Counted from the first letter of the stretch, positions 37,118 to 45,881 are shown. The stretch is 64,000 nucleotides of DNA from Bacillota bacterium (GCA_023459495.1 JAEWTL010000127.1:62001-126000); one strand, 5' to 3'. Made by a program: numbers and translations. Notes: generated by a model from the sequence alone, not told the origin.

Positions 37118-38080
37118 CTATGCCTTATGGTACTCTGCTTTTCCCTTCGGCACAACAAATACCGTTTCGGGGTGTCCCGTGCGCAATGCAGTGCGAATAT
37201 CCGGCAGCAGCGCATCCATCGCTGCAGCGGCATGAGTGGCGGTCTCCTCATCCACGCGCAGTTTTGCGCAGCTTTGCGTGCAGGCAAGGCGCAGCATGGC
37301 CTTCAGCCGGTTGTCGGGCAGATCCTTCAGTCGTCGGCCAAGGTATGCAGCGTCCTGCGCTGTCAGATACTCATCCGGCTGCTTGCCGCACAGCACCGCG
37401 CCGACGCAGCAGCTCAGCATCAAATCGAACAGGTTGATTAGCAGGTCTTTCCCGCCGCGGTAGTATCCATGCAGCAGGCGATCGGTGTATCCCGCCGCAT
37501 GGCAGAAACGGTTTTGTATATCCACCCGGGATAGGTACGCCTCCATATACTCGATACCGTCGCGGGCCGGCACGCGGACCGGATAGTCGATGGAGCCAGG
37601 GTTTTCATGCGCGCCAAATTCCGCGTCATACGCGTCGAAGAACGCTTCCAGCCCGCTCCCTATTGTATCATTGTAAGCAAGGTTGCACGTCACAACCCGC
37701 TTATTCCGCACCTCTGCCAGCAGCGCGCGTGTATGCTGCGCCGTTTCTTCCACACAGCCACGCCCTTTTTCATACAGCGACCGGACAGATGCAGCACAGA
37801 CTTTTTCCGATGCCGCCTGTGCATCGTCCAGTCTTTTCAGCCCGTGCCCGACGCAGAACAGCGCGGAAGCCATCAGCCGCTGCGCTGTTTCCACGCGCAC
37901 CGATGAACTTGCGCCGTGCGTATACCGCAGCGTCAACTCCCTGAGCAGCACCATGGTTTCCATGCCGATGCGCTGTGCCTGCTCGTCCGGGATTATCCCC
38001 AGCCGCCGTCCTTCCCCCACGAGAGAGAGAAAGTAATTCCGGGGATCAACACGCATCGGCCGAATTGCCAGTTCATTCAT
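37118..38080 (-). CDS. DUF6179-like protein
   Basis: This 320-residue protein starts MNELAIRPM at 38080, overlapping the end of the preceding gene, with GAGGAGG about ten bases upstream; the longer open frame is only the upstream gene in another frame. The segment YTHGASSSVRVETAQRLMAS (about 54-73), NLAYNDT (about 131-137) and HENPGSIDYPV (about 156-166) match, from memory, DUF6179, a Firmicutes family without known function that is often paired with DUF6323. No membrane segment is seen. The two genes share one promoter whose sequence resembles that of the nearby LacI gene. Confidence 0.7.
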   Translation of the reverse strand: MNELAIRPMRVDPRNYFLSLVGEGRRLGIIPDEQAQRIGMETMVLLRELTLRYTHGASSSVRVETAQRLMASALFCVGHGLKRLDDAQAASEKVCAASVRSLYEKGRGCVEETAQHTRALLAEVRNKRVVTCNLAYNDTIGSGLEAFFDAYDAEFGAHENPGSIDYPVRVPARDGIEYMEAYLSRVDIQNRFCHAAGYTDRLLHGYYRGGKDLLINLFDLMLSCCVGAVLCGKQPDEYLTAQDAAYLGRRLKDLPDNRLKAMLRLACTQSCAKLRVDEETATHAAAAMDALLPDIRTALRTGHPETVFVVPKGKAEYHKA

Positions 38081-38549
38081 CCGATTCGTCCTCCTCATCC
38101 GGTGTTTCTCCGCTATCCTCCGGCTCGCGGCCATAACGGACGTTGCGTGCAGCGGCTTCCATGCAGCCCTCCACCATATCCAGCGAGCCGCGCCACTCAT
38201 CGAAAAATTTGCGCATCAAAGCGAGGGCTTCCGCATCATCCACCTCGTCGAGCGCGTCGGTCTTGAAGCTGTAGAATATACGCGTCAGTTCGCCCAGCGC
38301 ATCCGCATAATCGTCCCGAAGCATATACGGCGAATCGCAGAACGCGAGAACGAGCGCGCGCACCGCTTCCCCGCCGAATTCCACCCTCCCGGATCGCGCA
38401 AGCGCCTCGCTGCGTGTCTGCGCCAGCGCCTCAGCATCGGCCTGTGTCAGCGAAAGCCCATACCGTACCGTAATCTCGTTGCAGCGCAACACTTCCTGTG
38501 CTGCTGCTTTCTCTGGGAATCCCGCTAATATCAGCATCTTTCCGTCCAC
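38073..38549 (-). CDS. DUF6323-like protein
   Basis: This 158-residue acidic protein starts with a GTG at 38549 behind AAGGGGTG. CNEITVRYGLSLTQADAEAL (about 23-42), GRVEFGGEAVRALVLAFCDSPY and FYSFKTDALDEVDDAEAL resemble DUF6323 proteins as I recall them. The C-terminal 15 residues are nearly all Asp/Glu. It overlaps the DUF6179-like gene. Function is unknown. Confidence 0.7.
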   Translation of the reverse strand: MDGKMLILAGFPEKAAAQEVLRCNEITVRYGLSLTQADAEALAQTRSEALARSGRVEFGGEAVRALVLAFCDSPYMLRDDYADALGELTRIFYSFKTDALDEVDDAEALALMRKFFDEWRGSLDMVEGCMEAAARNVRYGREPEDSGETPDEEDESDE

Positions 38550-38588
38550 AAGAGCACCCCTTTATGTTAAAAATTTGGTTTAAACCAC

Positions 38589-38617
38589 TTGACAGCGACC
38601 GCAAAATGTGTTATGAT
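38589..38617 (+). promoter_or_regulatory. Sigma-A promoter toward the first MFS gene
   Basis: Perfect TTGACA (38589-38594) and TATGAT (38612-38617) are separated by 17 bp. The transcript would start near 38624 and run through a terminator-like hairpin at 38678-38698 before the MFS gene at 38836. It faces the leftward promoter at 38659-38688. Confidence 0.7.
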
Positions 38618-38633
38618 AATTATGTAATTGATG

Positions 38634-38688
38634 GTAAATATTTGCGGCATCATCCTCAAATATACCATACTGTAATGCCGTTCGTCAA
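38634..38688 (-). promoter_or_regulatory. Leftward promoter with LacI-type operator candidate (copy A)
   Basis: On the minus strand TTGACG (38683-38688), an 18-bp spacer ending in TGG, and TATATT (38659-38664) form a promoter for the DUF6323-DUF6179-like pair. Just downstream, GCAAATATTTAC (38634-38645) is a partial palindrome at about +7 to +18. The same arrangement occurs upstream of the LacI gene (41296-41349). Confidence 0.6.
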
Positions 38689-38698
38689 CGGTTTTTTT
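38678..38698 (+). terminator. Short terminator-like hairpin in the MFS leader
   Basis: CCGTT-CGTC-AACGG (38678-38691) is followed by seven T residues. It lies between the rightward promoter and the MFS start, so it could attenuate the MFS gene. The stem is only 5 bp and overlaps the -35 of the leftward promoter, so coincidence is possible. Confidence 0.45.
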
Positions 38699-38835
38699 AT
38701 TTGTGTATTGTTTCTTTGAAGCGCCAACAAGCGTTCAGAATCCAAGCCATATGCAGCCATTTGCTGGGCGGAAAATTTTGAACGACACGGGCACTGGATT
38801 GCCCTGCTGGCAGGAGATATTTGAAAGGTATACAC

Positions 38836-40137
38836 ATGGACGAGGCACGGAAAAAGACAGACAGATTTCATATCCGAGAGCATTTCGACAGTACTTTTCA
38901 TTCCCTGAGGAACAGAAACTTCCGATATTTCTGGACCGGGCAATGCGTATCGCAGATCGGCTCGGCCATGCAGCGCACTGCTCAGTACTGGCTTATCTAT
39001 ACGCTCACTGACTCTCCATTAGCGGTGGGCATGCTGGGAGTATGCCAGTTCGTTCCCATTCTGCTGCTTTCACTGCCCGCCGGGGCGCTGATCGACCGCA
39101 TTCCGAAACGCCCGCTCATCATCACCACGCAGGTTCTGTACATGGCGCAGGCCGCGTTGTTGACCCTGCTTACCTGGAGCGGCGTCACGCAATACTGGCA
39201 TATCTTTGTGCTCAGCGCACTGCAGGGCGTTACGCAGAGCTTCGACATGCCTACCCGGCAGACGTTCCTTTATGAGCTGGTGGGCCCCGCGGACATCATG
39301 AACGCTGTCTCCCTGCATTCTACCGTCGTCAACCTGTCTAAGATTTTCGGTCCTGCGCTGGCCGGTCTGGTAATGCTGCAGCTTGGCATCCCGGTGTGCT
39401 TTTTGATCAACACGCTCAGCTTTATCGCAGTCATTGGGGGCCTGCTGATGATTCGGATGCCGAAAACCGCCACCCAGCGCACGCAAATCCACATCGGGCG
39501 GGAGATATTGGACGGGCTGCGTTTCATCCGCCGCCAGAATTCGTTGGTTGCGGTCGTTCTGATCTTCGGTATCGTCAGCACTTTTGCGCTGAATCACGAG
39601 GTAATCGCGCCGGTATTTGCCGATGATGTATTGGGTCAGGGGGCGAACGGCTACACCGGCCTGCTCACTGCTTTGGGCATCGGTTCGCTCATCGGCGCAC
39701 TCTTTATGGCTACGCGCAGCCGTTCGGGGGTAAAGGGTCATCGGCTGATTCTAGGCGGCATTGCCACCGCGCTGCTCCAAATACTGACGATCTGCACGAC
39801 CAGCTACCCAATCTCTTTAATACTGCTTGGATTAATCGGCTTTGCGAATCTGGTTTTTCTCAACACCGCCAACGTGCTGTTCCAGACCAACACGCCCGAC
39901 GAATACCGTGCCCGCGTAATGAGCATCTATTCACTGTTGCTATTCGGTTCTACACCCGCAGGCAACTTCTTCGCCGGAGTAATTATGGACAATATACCGG
40001 GTGATTCGGGCTTCGTAGGCTGCGGCCTTCTTACCCTGCTCCTGCTGATCCCGGTGCTCATCATGCGGCGCACTGTCATCTCCGACTGGATGCGCGGCCA
40101 TAAGGGACCTGCCGTGAACAAAATCGACCCGCCTTGA
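38836..40137 (+). CDS. MFS exporter, MFS_3 (macrolide/enterobactin-efflux-like)
   Basis: This 433-residue, 12-helix transporter has the MFS_3 features: FRYFWTGQCVSQIGSAMQRTAQ near residue 24, PAGALIDRIPKRPLI loop (A-motif) near residue 80 and a large central loop. Family members expel drugs or siderophores by proton antiport; substrate is unknown here. The ATG at 38836 has AAAGG seven bases upstream; a TTG five codons earlier behind CAGGAG is an alternative. A bidirectional hairpin follows the gene. Confidence 0.88.
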   Translation: MDEARKKTDRFHIREHFDSTFHSLRNRNFRYFWTGQCVSQIGSAMQRTAQYWLIYTLTDSPLAVGMLGVCQFVPILLLSLPAGALIDRIPKRPLIITTQVLYMAQAALLTLLTWSGVTQYWHIFVLSALQGVTQSFDMPTRQTFLYELVGPADIMNAVSLHSTVVNLSKIFGPALAGLVMLQLGIPVCFLINTLSFIAVIGGLLMIRMPKTATQRTQIHIGREILDGLRFIRRQNSLVAVVLIFGIVSTFALNHEVIAPVFADDVLGQGANGYTGLLTALGIGSLIGALFMATRSRSGVKGHRLILGGIATALLQILTICTTSYPISLILLGLIGFANLVFLNTANVLFQTNTPDEYRARVMSIYSLLLFGSTPAGNFFAGVIMDNIPGDSGFVGCGLLTLLLLIPVLIMRRTVISDWMRGHKGPAVNKIDPP

Positions 40138-40187
40138 GTGCGGGGTATCCCGGCTCACAGGTGGATTTCTTCTGTGCTGGATATTAC

Positions 40188-40215
40188 AAAAAAGCCTCTG
40201 ATTTCTCAGAAGCTT
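40188..40215 (-). terminator. Terminator between MFS and LacI genes
   Basis: AAGCCTCTGA-TTTC-TCAGAAGCTT (40192-40215) forms a 10-bp stem with one wobble. On the minus strand it is followed by TTTTTT, so it ends the LacI transcript; it may also act for the MFS gene on the plus strand. Confidence 0.8.
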
Positions 40216-40265
40216 TAAGCGTTGGCATCATATTTTATACCATGACGGGTTTAGGTTTCACGTCG

Positions 40266-41270
40266 CTATCTCTTTGACACGGAATCACGGAACACACTTT
40301 TTGCGTGCAGCACCGTTACCTTGGCATGGCCTTTGTTTTGCCCGTTCATCCTTTCCAGAATGATCTGGGCGGCGTACCGTCCAATCTCACCGATCGGCTG
40401 GGCAATGACGCTCAGGTGCGGTTTGATAACCTGTGCAAATGGCATATCGTCAAAGCCAAATACTGAAATGGTATCCGGAACCGAAATTCCGCGTTCATTG
40501 ATTGCCATCATCGCACCGACCGTGACGTCGTAGTTGGTGGTGAATACCGCGGTCATTTCCGGATTATTGTTCAGCAGACGCTTGCAGGCGCGGTATCCGC
40601 TTTCAATCGTGAAATCGGTATACTCGATCAAAGAATCTTTGACCTCTATCTTGTGCTTCTTAAGCATTGATATATAGCCGGACAACCGGTCCATAGCCGT
40701 TGACACATCCCTGGGCCCTGCGATGACGCCGATCTCCCTGTGCCCGTGTTCAATGAGGCATGCCGTCGCGTCCTGCGCCGCACGCATGTTGTCAACCAAC
40801 ACGGCGTCGACGCGCCCAATGCAATCGGTGACCACGCGGTCGAGCAACACAACCGGGATCTCGTTTTCCAATGCATTGTACAGGTGGGAACCGTCCGCTC
40901 CGACCGGCATGTTGATGATGCCGTCCACCCGTTTTGACATCGAGAAGTTTACCAGCTCCGCTTCGCGCTCATGGTCGGACCGCGAGTCGCATATGATCGT
41001 GGCATACCCGTTTTTGCGCAGTTCATCGACAATGATCGGTATGGCGTGGGCAACATATACGTTCCCGATATCCGGTATGATGATCCCCACCGTGTTCGAC
41101 TTGTTTGTCTTGAGTCCGCGCGCAAACTCATTGACAGTGAAGTTTAATTCCTTTATCGCTGCCTCTATCTTCTCGCGGTTTTCAGGCAGCACGTTGCCTC
41201 CGTTCAAGTATTTCGAAATCGTTGCGTAAGCCAGCCCTGTATGCTTAGCAACATCCTTAATCGTCGGCAT
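40266..41270 (-). CDS. LacI-family transcriptional regulator
   Basis: This 334-residue protein has the LacI HTH at residues 1-50 (TIKDVAKHTGLAYATISKYLNGGNVL) with the hinge-region equivalent RGLKTNKSNTVGIIIPD, then a periplasmic-binding-protein-like effector domain ending in SVFGFDDMPFA near residue 275. It would bind a palindromic operator and respond to a sugar or related ligand. It lies between two rightward MFS genes, but its own promoter resembles that of the DUF6323-DUF6179-like pair rather than the MFS promoters. The start ATG has only a weak SD. Confidence 0.93.
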   Translation of the reverse strand: MPTIKDVAKHTGLAYATISKYLNGGNVLPENREKIEAAIKELNFTVNEFARGLKTNKSNTVGIIIPDIGNVYVAHAIPIIVDELRKNGYATIICDSRSDHEREAELVNFSMSKRVDGIINMPVGADGSHLYNALENEIPVVLLDRVVTDCIGRVDAVLVDNMRAAQDATACLIEHGHREIGVIAGPRDVSTAMDRLSGYISMLKKHKIEVKDSLIEYTDFTIESGYRACKRLLNNNPEMTAVFTTNYDVTVGAMMAINERGISVPDTISVFGFDDMPFAQVIKPHLSVIAQPIGEIGRYAAQIILERMNGQNKGHAKVTVLHAKSVFRDSVSKR

Positions 41271-41295
41271 AAAGCAATAACCCCATACAATTGTT

Positions 41296-41349
41296 GTAAA
41301 TATTTGTGTGCATCATTTATATATACCATGCTTGAAAAGCTTCCGTCAA
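41296..41349 (-). promoter_or_regulatory. LacI gene promoter with operator candidate (copy B)
   Basis: TTGACG (41344-41349), an 18-bp spacer ending in TGG, and TATATA (41320-41325) on the minus strand. ACAAATATTTAC (41296-41307) follows at about +5 to +16. The module aligns with the one at 38634-38688 over about 60 bases, including an ATGATGC segment between -10 and operator. Confidence 0.65.
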
Positions 41350-41509
41350 CGGTTTTTATTTTGCATTCATAGTACTTTCATGCTAATTCGCAAGCTTCCA
41401 TGCTGTATATTTACCATACTCGCACATCTCCTACTTGTTGCGGTAACGGTTATATCTTTATCGTTTGATCTTTTTCTAACGTTTAATTTCTGTTTCATCA
41501 AAATTTATC

Positions 41510-41538
41510 TGGACATTGTTAGAACTTCGTGATATTTT
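41510..41538 (+). promoter_or_regulatory. Promoter of the MFS-ArsR operon
   Basis: TGGACA (41510-41515) and TATTTT (41533-41538) are 17 bp apart, about 30 bases before the ATG at 41568. The upstream region 41365-41505 is AT-rich and holds no gene. Confidence 0.5.
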
Positions 41539-41567
41539 ATATTCGAAATTAGTCAAAGGAGTATCGC

Positions 41568-42800
41568 ATGGATCTATCCGTTTATCGCCCGCTCAAAACA
41601 CAAAAGCAATACTTAAAGTTGATCGCCGCAAACGTGATCAACCGTTTCGGAGATTCGATCGATGCGATTGCGTTTTCCTTGGCGATGTATGCCATCACGG
41701 GCAGTGCGGCGCTGATGGCGCTCATCATTGGCCTTAACTACATCCCGACGATACTGCTGCAGCCCATCTCCGGCGCGATTGTAGACCGCATTCACAAGAA
41801 ACGGGTAATGGTGCTGTGCGACATCGGGCGTGGCATAGTCGTGGTTTTCACCGTGGCGTCACTGCTGCTTCACTGGGCGACGCCGGGCTTGCTCATCGTT
41901 ATCACCATGCTCAACTCCACGCTTGAGTCGCTGCGCATGCCCGCGGGCATCGCCTTCACACCCACGATACTCAGTAGTGAGCTTTATACCCCCGGGACAG
42001 CGCTCAATTCCACGCTGTCACGCATCAGCGAAGTGGTGGGGCTGGTTGCCGCGGGCGCAGTGGTCGCCCTCATTGGCATGGAAGGCGCGCTGCTCATCGA
42101 TGCGGCCACATTCTTTGCCTCTGCCCTGATCATCGCATTCATCCGGGCGCAAGAGACCATAGAGAAGAAAGAACTCAATCTGCGCGTCGTATGGGACGGT
42201 TTAAAGGATGGTTTTGCTTATCTGCGGCCTCAGAAGCTTCTGTTCGCACTGCTGCTCACCGGGATGATGATGAACTTTCTGATGGTGCCGCTCAACGTGT
42301 TTTCCACCGCCTATGTGGTCGATTCCCTGAAAGGCGGCGCAGAGATACTCTCACTCATCCAGGTCATATTGGTGGGCGGCATGGCGCTCGGTTCTTTTCT
42401 CACGCCCAAGCTGACTCGCATCCCGCGCATCCGGCTGTTCATTATAGGGGGCATTTTCTCCTCGGTTTCGCTTGCGTCCTTCTGGCTCATTCCAGGCATC
42501 AGTGATAACGTAGCAAAGTACGCTGTGCTGTTCGGAGTGGTTTTCCTGATGGGCGTTTGCATCGGCGTACAAAACGTAATCTTCAGTTCGTCGTTCCTGC
42601 GGATTGTTTCAAAGGAGTATTTGGGACGCATCGGCGGCATCAGCAACGCGCTGCTCTGCCTCGTGATGCCATTGGGTTCATTCCTGTGCTCAGGTATAGC
42701 CGCTTTTGTCAGCGTGCCTTTCGTATTGCTCATTGCGGGCGGCTTCTCACTGCTGCTATACTTGATTCTGACGCGCATAAAAGTGCTGGGCGAGATGTAG
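41568..42800 (+). CDS. MFS exporter, MFS_3 type
   Basis: This 410-residue transporter has 12 hydrophobic segments, with VINRFGDSIDAIAFSLAMYA near residue 24 and the A-motif-like loop SGAIVDRIHKKRVMV near residues 66-80. ATG at 41568 is behind AAAGGAG. The next gene, with an ArsR-type C-terminal HTH, starts 10 bases later, so exporter and regulator form one operon and the regulator probably controls it. It is only a distant relative of the other three MFS proteins in the window. Confidence 0.9.
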   Translation: MDLSVYRPLKTQKQYLKLIAANVINRFGDSIDAIAFSLAMYAITGSAALMALIIGLNYIPTILLQPISGAIVDRIHKKRVMVLCDIGRGIVVVFTVASLLLHWATPGLLIVITMLNSTLESLRMPAGIAFTPTILSSELYTPGTALNSTLSRISEVVGLVAAGAVVALIGMEGALLIDAATFFASALIIAFIRAQETIEKKELNLRVVWDGLKDGFAYLRPQKLLFALLLTGMMMNFLMVPLNVFSTAYVVDSLKGGAEILSLIQVILVGGMALGSFLTPKLTRIPRIRLFIIGGIFSSVSLASFWLIPGISDNVAKYAVLFGVVFLMGVCIGVQNVIFSSSFLRIVSKEYLGRIGGISNALLCLVMPLGSFLCSGIAAFVSVPFVLLIAGGFSLLLYLILTRIKVLGEM

Positions 42801-42810
42801 GAGGTTTACC

Positions 42811-43887
42811 ATGAAGTTCACGATTTCGGACCGGTTGGATTTTCGGTATGAAGCGCTCTGCCTGTTGGAGCGAATTGCCACGCACCGCGGCGAGGCTTCC
42901 AGTATGCACTCCACCATAGACGCTTACTGCAGCTACTACCTGGGCGAGTACAGTCTGACAGATGCAGAGTCAGCACAGATTGAAGCTGTGCGCGACGCAG
43001 GCCGACGTGTCGAGGAAAAGCTGACGATCTCTCAGGAGGATCTCTCCCGGTATTTTATCCCACTTCCTGAAACTGATCTCTCGCTGGCAGGAGTCCTGTT
43101 CCTGATGCATTCGATGTTTAATGCCGAGGGCCCGGATGATGCTTCGCTGATTAACGCGATCCTGACGCTGGTCGATGCGGACGACGGCAAAGGTGAAAGC
43201 CAGCCAGCCACATTTCAGGATTTCACTACCGCAGTTTCCGCCCTGTCCATTCCGGCTGAAACCAAGTGGGCCTGCATCGAAATTTTCCTAAACTATACGA
43301 GCCTTCACGACAGCGCTATGGAGTTCATCAGTTCTGCCGCATCGCTATTCGAGGGCGCTGCCACGCAGCTTCAGGCTCCGGCAGCCGCATGTGCCGCGCA
43401 GCTTGCCACGTGGGATGCATCCGACAGCTTGGATGCCATGTTCCGCGAAAAAGGCCTCACACTTGATGCCGCTGACCTTGAAATCATTCCGTGCGCCATG
43501 CGCTTCTCCGCGATCAGCCTGTTCTCCACCGACTGTATACCGAACGGACAGGAGCACATCGTCATCCGCTACGGTATGCTGTTTGATCTGCTGGACGCCA
43601 AGGCCGAAACGCAGCGCAGCGAAAGCGACGAGTTGCTGCGTTTTGCCAAAGCGCTGGCCGATAAGACGCGTATGCAGATTCTCTTTGCGCTCAAGGAAGC
43701 GCCGCTTTATGCGCAGGATGTCGTTTCACTGACCGGCCTTTCCGCTGCCACCGTATCGCATCACATGAGTGAGCTCGCAAGCGCCGGGTTCGTCGCGCTC
43801 GAAAAGCAAGGAACGCGCATCCTCTACCGGCTGCTTCCAGCAAAGATTAACCGGCTGTCGAGCCTGCTCAAATCGCTGGCCCCATAA
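42811..43887 (+). CDS. Long protein with C-terminal ArsR-type HTH
   Basis: The 358-residue product ends in a clear ArsR/SmtB winged helix (about 270-350: LLRFAKALADKTRMQILFALKEAPLYAQDVV, then LSAATVSHHMSELASAGFV). The preceding 265 residues are mostly helical and not recognised; they carry no metal-site pattern like ELCVCDL. Stand-alone ArsR proteins are about 100-120 residues, so this N-terminal part probably senses the ligand or dimerises. ATG at 42811 has GGAGG eight bases upstream and follows the MFS gene by 10 bases. Confidence 0.82.
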   Translation: MKFTISDRLDFRYEALCLLERIATHRGEASSMHSTIDAYCSYYLGEYSLTDAESAQIEAVRDAGRRVEEKLTISQEDLSRYFIPLPETDLSLAGVLFLMHSMFNAEGPDDASLINAILTLVDADDGKGESQPATFQDFTTAVSALSIPAETKWACIEIFLNYTSLHDSAMEFISSAASLFEGAATQLQAPAAACAAQLATWDASDSLDAMFREKGLTLDAADLEIIPCAMRFSAISLFSTDCIPNGQEHIVIRYGMLFDLLDAKAETQRSESDELLRFAKALADKTRMQILFALKEAPLYAQDVVSLTGLSAATVSHHMSELASAGFVALEKQGTRILYRLLPAKINRLSSLLKSLAP

Positions 43888-43944
43888 CCCAGCGCGCATA
43901 TCCAGCTCTCATTGATTGCTGCGTCAGCATAACGCGGGTTCCAT

Positions 43945-43980
43945 TAAAAAAGCCGCGCTTTGTTAACGCAGCTTTTTTTA
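43945..43980. terminator. Bidirectional terminator
   Basis: AAAAAAGC-C-GCG ... CGC-A-GCTTTTTT forms a stem with one mismatch and a nine-base loop, flanked by A- and T-runs. It serves the ArsR-type gene ending at 43887 (+) and the AIM24-like gene ending at 44000 (-). Confidence 0.85.
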
Positions 43981-43999
43981 TGCTTTTTGCAGCCGGAGT

Positions 44000-45640
44000 T
44001 TACCCTGAGGCCGGCAGAGTCTGCAGCCAAACCTTACCCGGGCCGGTCAGCGTGGCAAGCAGCCGCCCCCCGCCCTCCGGAACCGCATCCTGAAATCCGG
44101 CAATGACCGCCATCTGGAACGACACCCGCTCTTCCAATGCAGCAAGATGGGCAACATCCGCCCGGATTACCTCGCCAGGACCCAGCGTCCGTTCGACGAG
44201 GCTGCCTCTGATTGCAATAATCGCAGTCCCCGCGCCTGACATACGCTGAAAAGCAAAATGGTGTTGTGCGTGTTCACCGCCCAGATGCACAGTGCTGTGT
44301 TCAGATAAGCGGATGGTCGGCTGGGCGGCAAGAAACGCCTCTTTCTGTATGATGATCGAAACCGCTCCCATTTCGAGACATTGTATCTCTCCCGGGAAGC
44401 GCGTCGCAAGGCTGATTTCCTGTCCGGGTGCATTCGCCGTATAGACAGCCATGATTGGCGGACCGGCAGGCTGCGGGCGGGCCTGTACAGAAATATCGGC
44501 ACTCATCCAAACCATTGCATCCGGGTGGGTAAAGATGCTCTGGCCTTGATCCATCATAATTAGAACAGAGGGGAAATTTCCTTCGACGATGCTCGTATGC
44601 AGCGGCAGCAGCGGAGCTGCAGGTTTTGCGGCATCGGCCTTCTGCTGTACAGCTGCCTCTTCGGAGCGCCTGACCGCGGCAGTTTCTTCGACCACATGGG
44701 CCGCGGCAGCTTCTTCAGTCATGTGGGCGGCGGCAATTTTATTCGGCAGATGTACATCGGAAGTTTCTCCGACGAGCCTTCTGATATCGTTGCTTTCGGG
44801 TTTCCGGAAAGCGGTTCTCTCCTCAGTCGGCTGTGTATCCCATGTCTTTCGGACATTTTCCCGTTTTACCGCCTGTCTTGCCACAGCTTGCGCCGCCTCC
44901 ATTTTCGCGATGGCTTCATCGAGCATCCGCCTCGCAGCAGCTTCGGCGCCTGCTTTACGCGCCGCTTCTTCCAGGGCTTTACGGGCAACGGCGCCTCTTT
45001 CTCTCGATTCGGCTGACGCCTGTTCCGCAGCCTCCTGCGCGGTGTTGGCTTTCTCTATCGCCTTTTTGGCTTCGTTTTTTTCGAGATACGCAACCTTGGC
45101 CGCGGTGCGTTGGGCTGCTTCCTTTATGGCCCTCTCAAAGTCGTCCTCGGTCTGGTCCACAACCTCCTGCGCGGCCCGTTCCTGATCAGTCGCCTCTCTG
45201 GCAGCAGCCTCTTTCAGTGCCGCCTCTTCGGCTGCAGCTAATGCCTCCTGTTTGACGTTCTTTTCTTTTGCAATGGCATCCTTTGCAGCCGCGTCCAGCA
45301 GATAAGCCTTCTTCGCGGCCTTTTCGGCGGCTTGCCTGATAACCTGATACTCGATCTTTTTTCTTTCCGCTTCGTCAACGGCAATCTTGCAGGCCGCATC
45401 AACGGCAGCGGATTCATCCGAATTGTCTTCGTCAGGGCCGACAGTTCCAGCGGTCTGAACGACGTTATGCTTCAGCGTCATGGTTTCGTTACCATCATTC
45501 CCCTGAAACATCGGATCGGCCATGGTATCGTTACCGGCACAGCCCAGGCGTATTCTGCGGATCCCGGACACCGGCATGCCGCACCCATTACAGACACGGT
45601 CGTTATCCTTCAATTCGTATCCGCACGCCTGACAATTCAT
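44000..45640 (-). CDS. Zinc-ribbon, Ala/Glu-rich coiled coil and AIM24-like domain protein
   Basis: This 546-residue protein starts at the ATG at 45640 (AGGAGG seven bases upstream). Residues 3-20 hold a zinc ribbon (CQAC ... CNGC). About 75-275 is a long stretch of Ala, Glu and Lys in heptad-like order with many EAA/KAA units, predicting a coiled coil. About 345-546 resembles the AIM24/TIGR00266 domain: FPSVLIMMDQGQSIFTHPDAMVWM at its start and GPGKVWLQTLP at its end. There is no membrane segment. AIM24-like proteins are poorly understood; this domain order is unusual. A long leader (45641-45800) with a cgccgc-aaa-gcggcg hairpin precedes it. Confidence 0.8.
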   Translation of the reverse strand: MNCQACGYELKDNDRVCNGCGMPVSGIRRIRLGCAGNDTMADPMFQGNDGNETMTLKHNVVQTAGTVGPDEDNSDESAAVDAACKIAVDEAERKKIEYQVIRQAAEKAAKKAYLLDAAAKDAIAKEKNVKQEALAAAEEAALKEAAAREATDQERAAQEVVDQTEDDFERAIKEAAQRTAAKVAYLEKNEAKKAIEKANTAQEAAEQASAESRERGAVARKALEEAARKAGAEAAARRMLDEAIAKMEAAQAVARQAVKRENVRKTWDTQPTEERTAFRKPESNDIRRLVGETSDVHLPNKIAAAHMTEEAAAAHVVEETAAVRRSEEAAVQQKADAAKPAAPLLPLHTSIVEGNFPSVLIMMDQGQSIFTHPDAMVWMSADISVQARPQPAGPPIMAVYTANAPGQEISLATRFPGEIQCLEMGAVSIIIQKEAFLAAQPTIRLSEHSTVHLGGEHAQHHFAFQRMSGAGTAIIAIRGSLVERTLGPGEVIRADVAHLAALEERVSFQMAVIAGFQDAVPEGGGRLLATLTGPGKVWLQTLPASG

Positions 45641-45677
45641 GGTGCCTCCTCCTGATCGGCTCAGGATAATTAAATTT

Positions 45678-45692
45678 CGCCGCAAAGCGGCG
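45678..45692 (-). promoter_or_regulatory. Perfect hairpin in the leader of the AIM24-like gene
   Basis: CGCCGC-AAA-GCGGCG (45678-45692) is a 6-bp perfect stem about 40 bases before the start codon. Upstream, an extended -10 (TGG-TATAAT, -10 at 45795-45800) could start a leader of about 150 bases. No riboswitch class is recognised. Confidence 0.4.
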
Positions 45693-45829
45693 GTCTGCCA
45701 GCAATCAGTTATAATCGTGGTTGTACATATATAACCCGTATTGTGTTTCTTTAATCAGTTTTCTTATAAAAATGTAGTCCTTTCAGGAAATTTGATTATA
45801 CCATTAAAGCTCCGCTTTTTAAATATAAA

Positions 45830-45881
45830 AACGGGACTGTCCGAATCGGCGTATTTTCTGCCGATCAAAACAGTCCCCGTC
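45830..45881 (-). terminator. Long nested hairpin terminator
   Basis: ACGGGACTGT pairs with ACAGTCCCCGT (one bulge) and, inside it, ATCGGC pairs with GCCGAT. On the minus strand it is followed by TTTTTATATTT. It lies about 55 bases past the stop of the 196-residue membrane protein gene. Confidence 0.75.
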
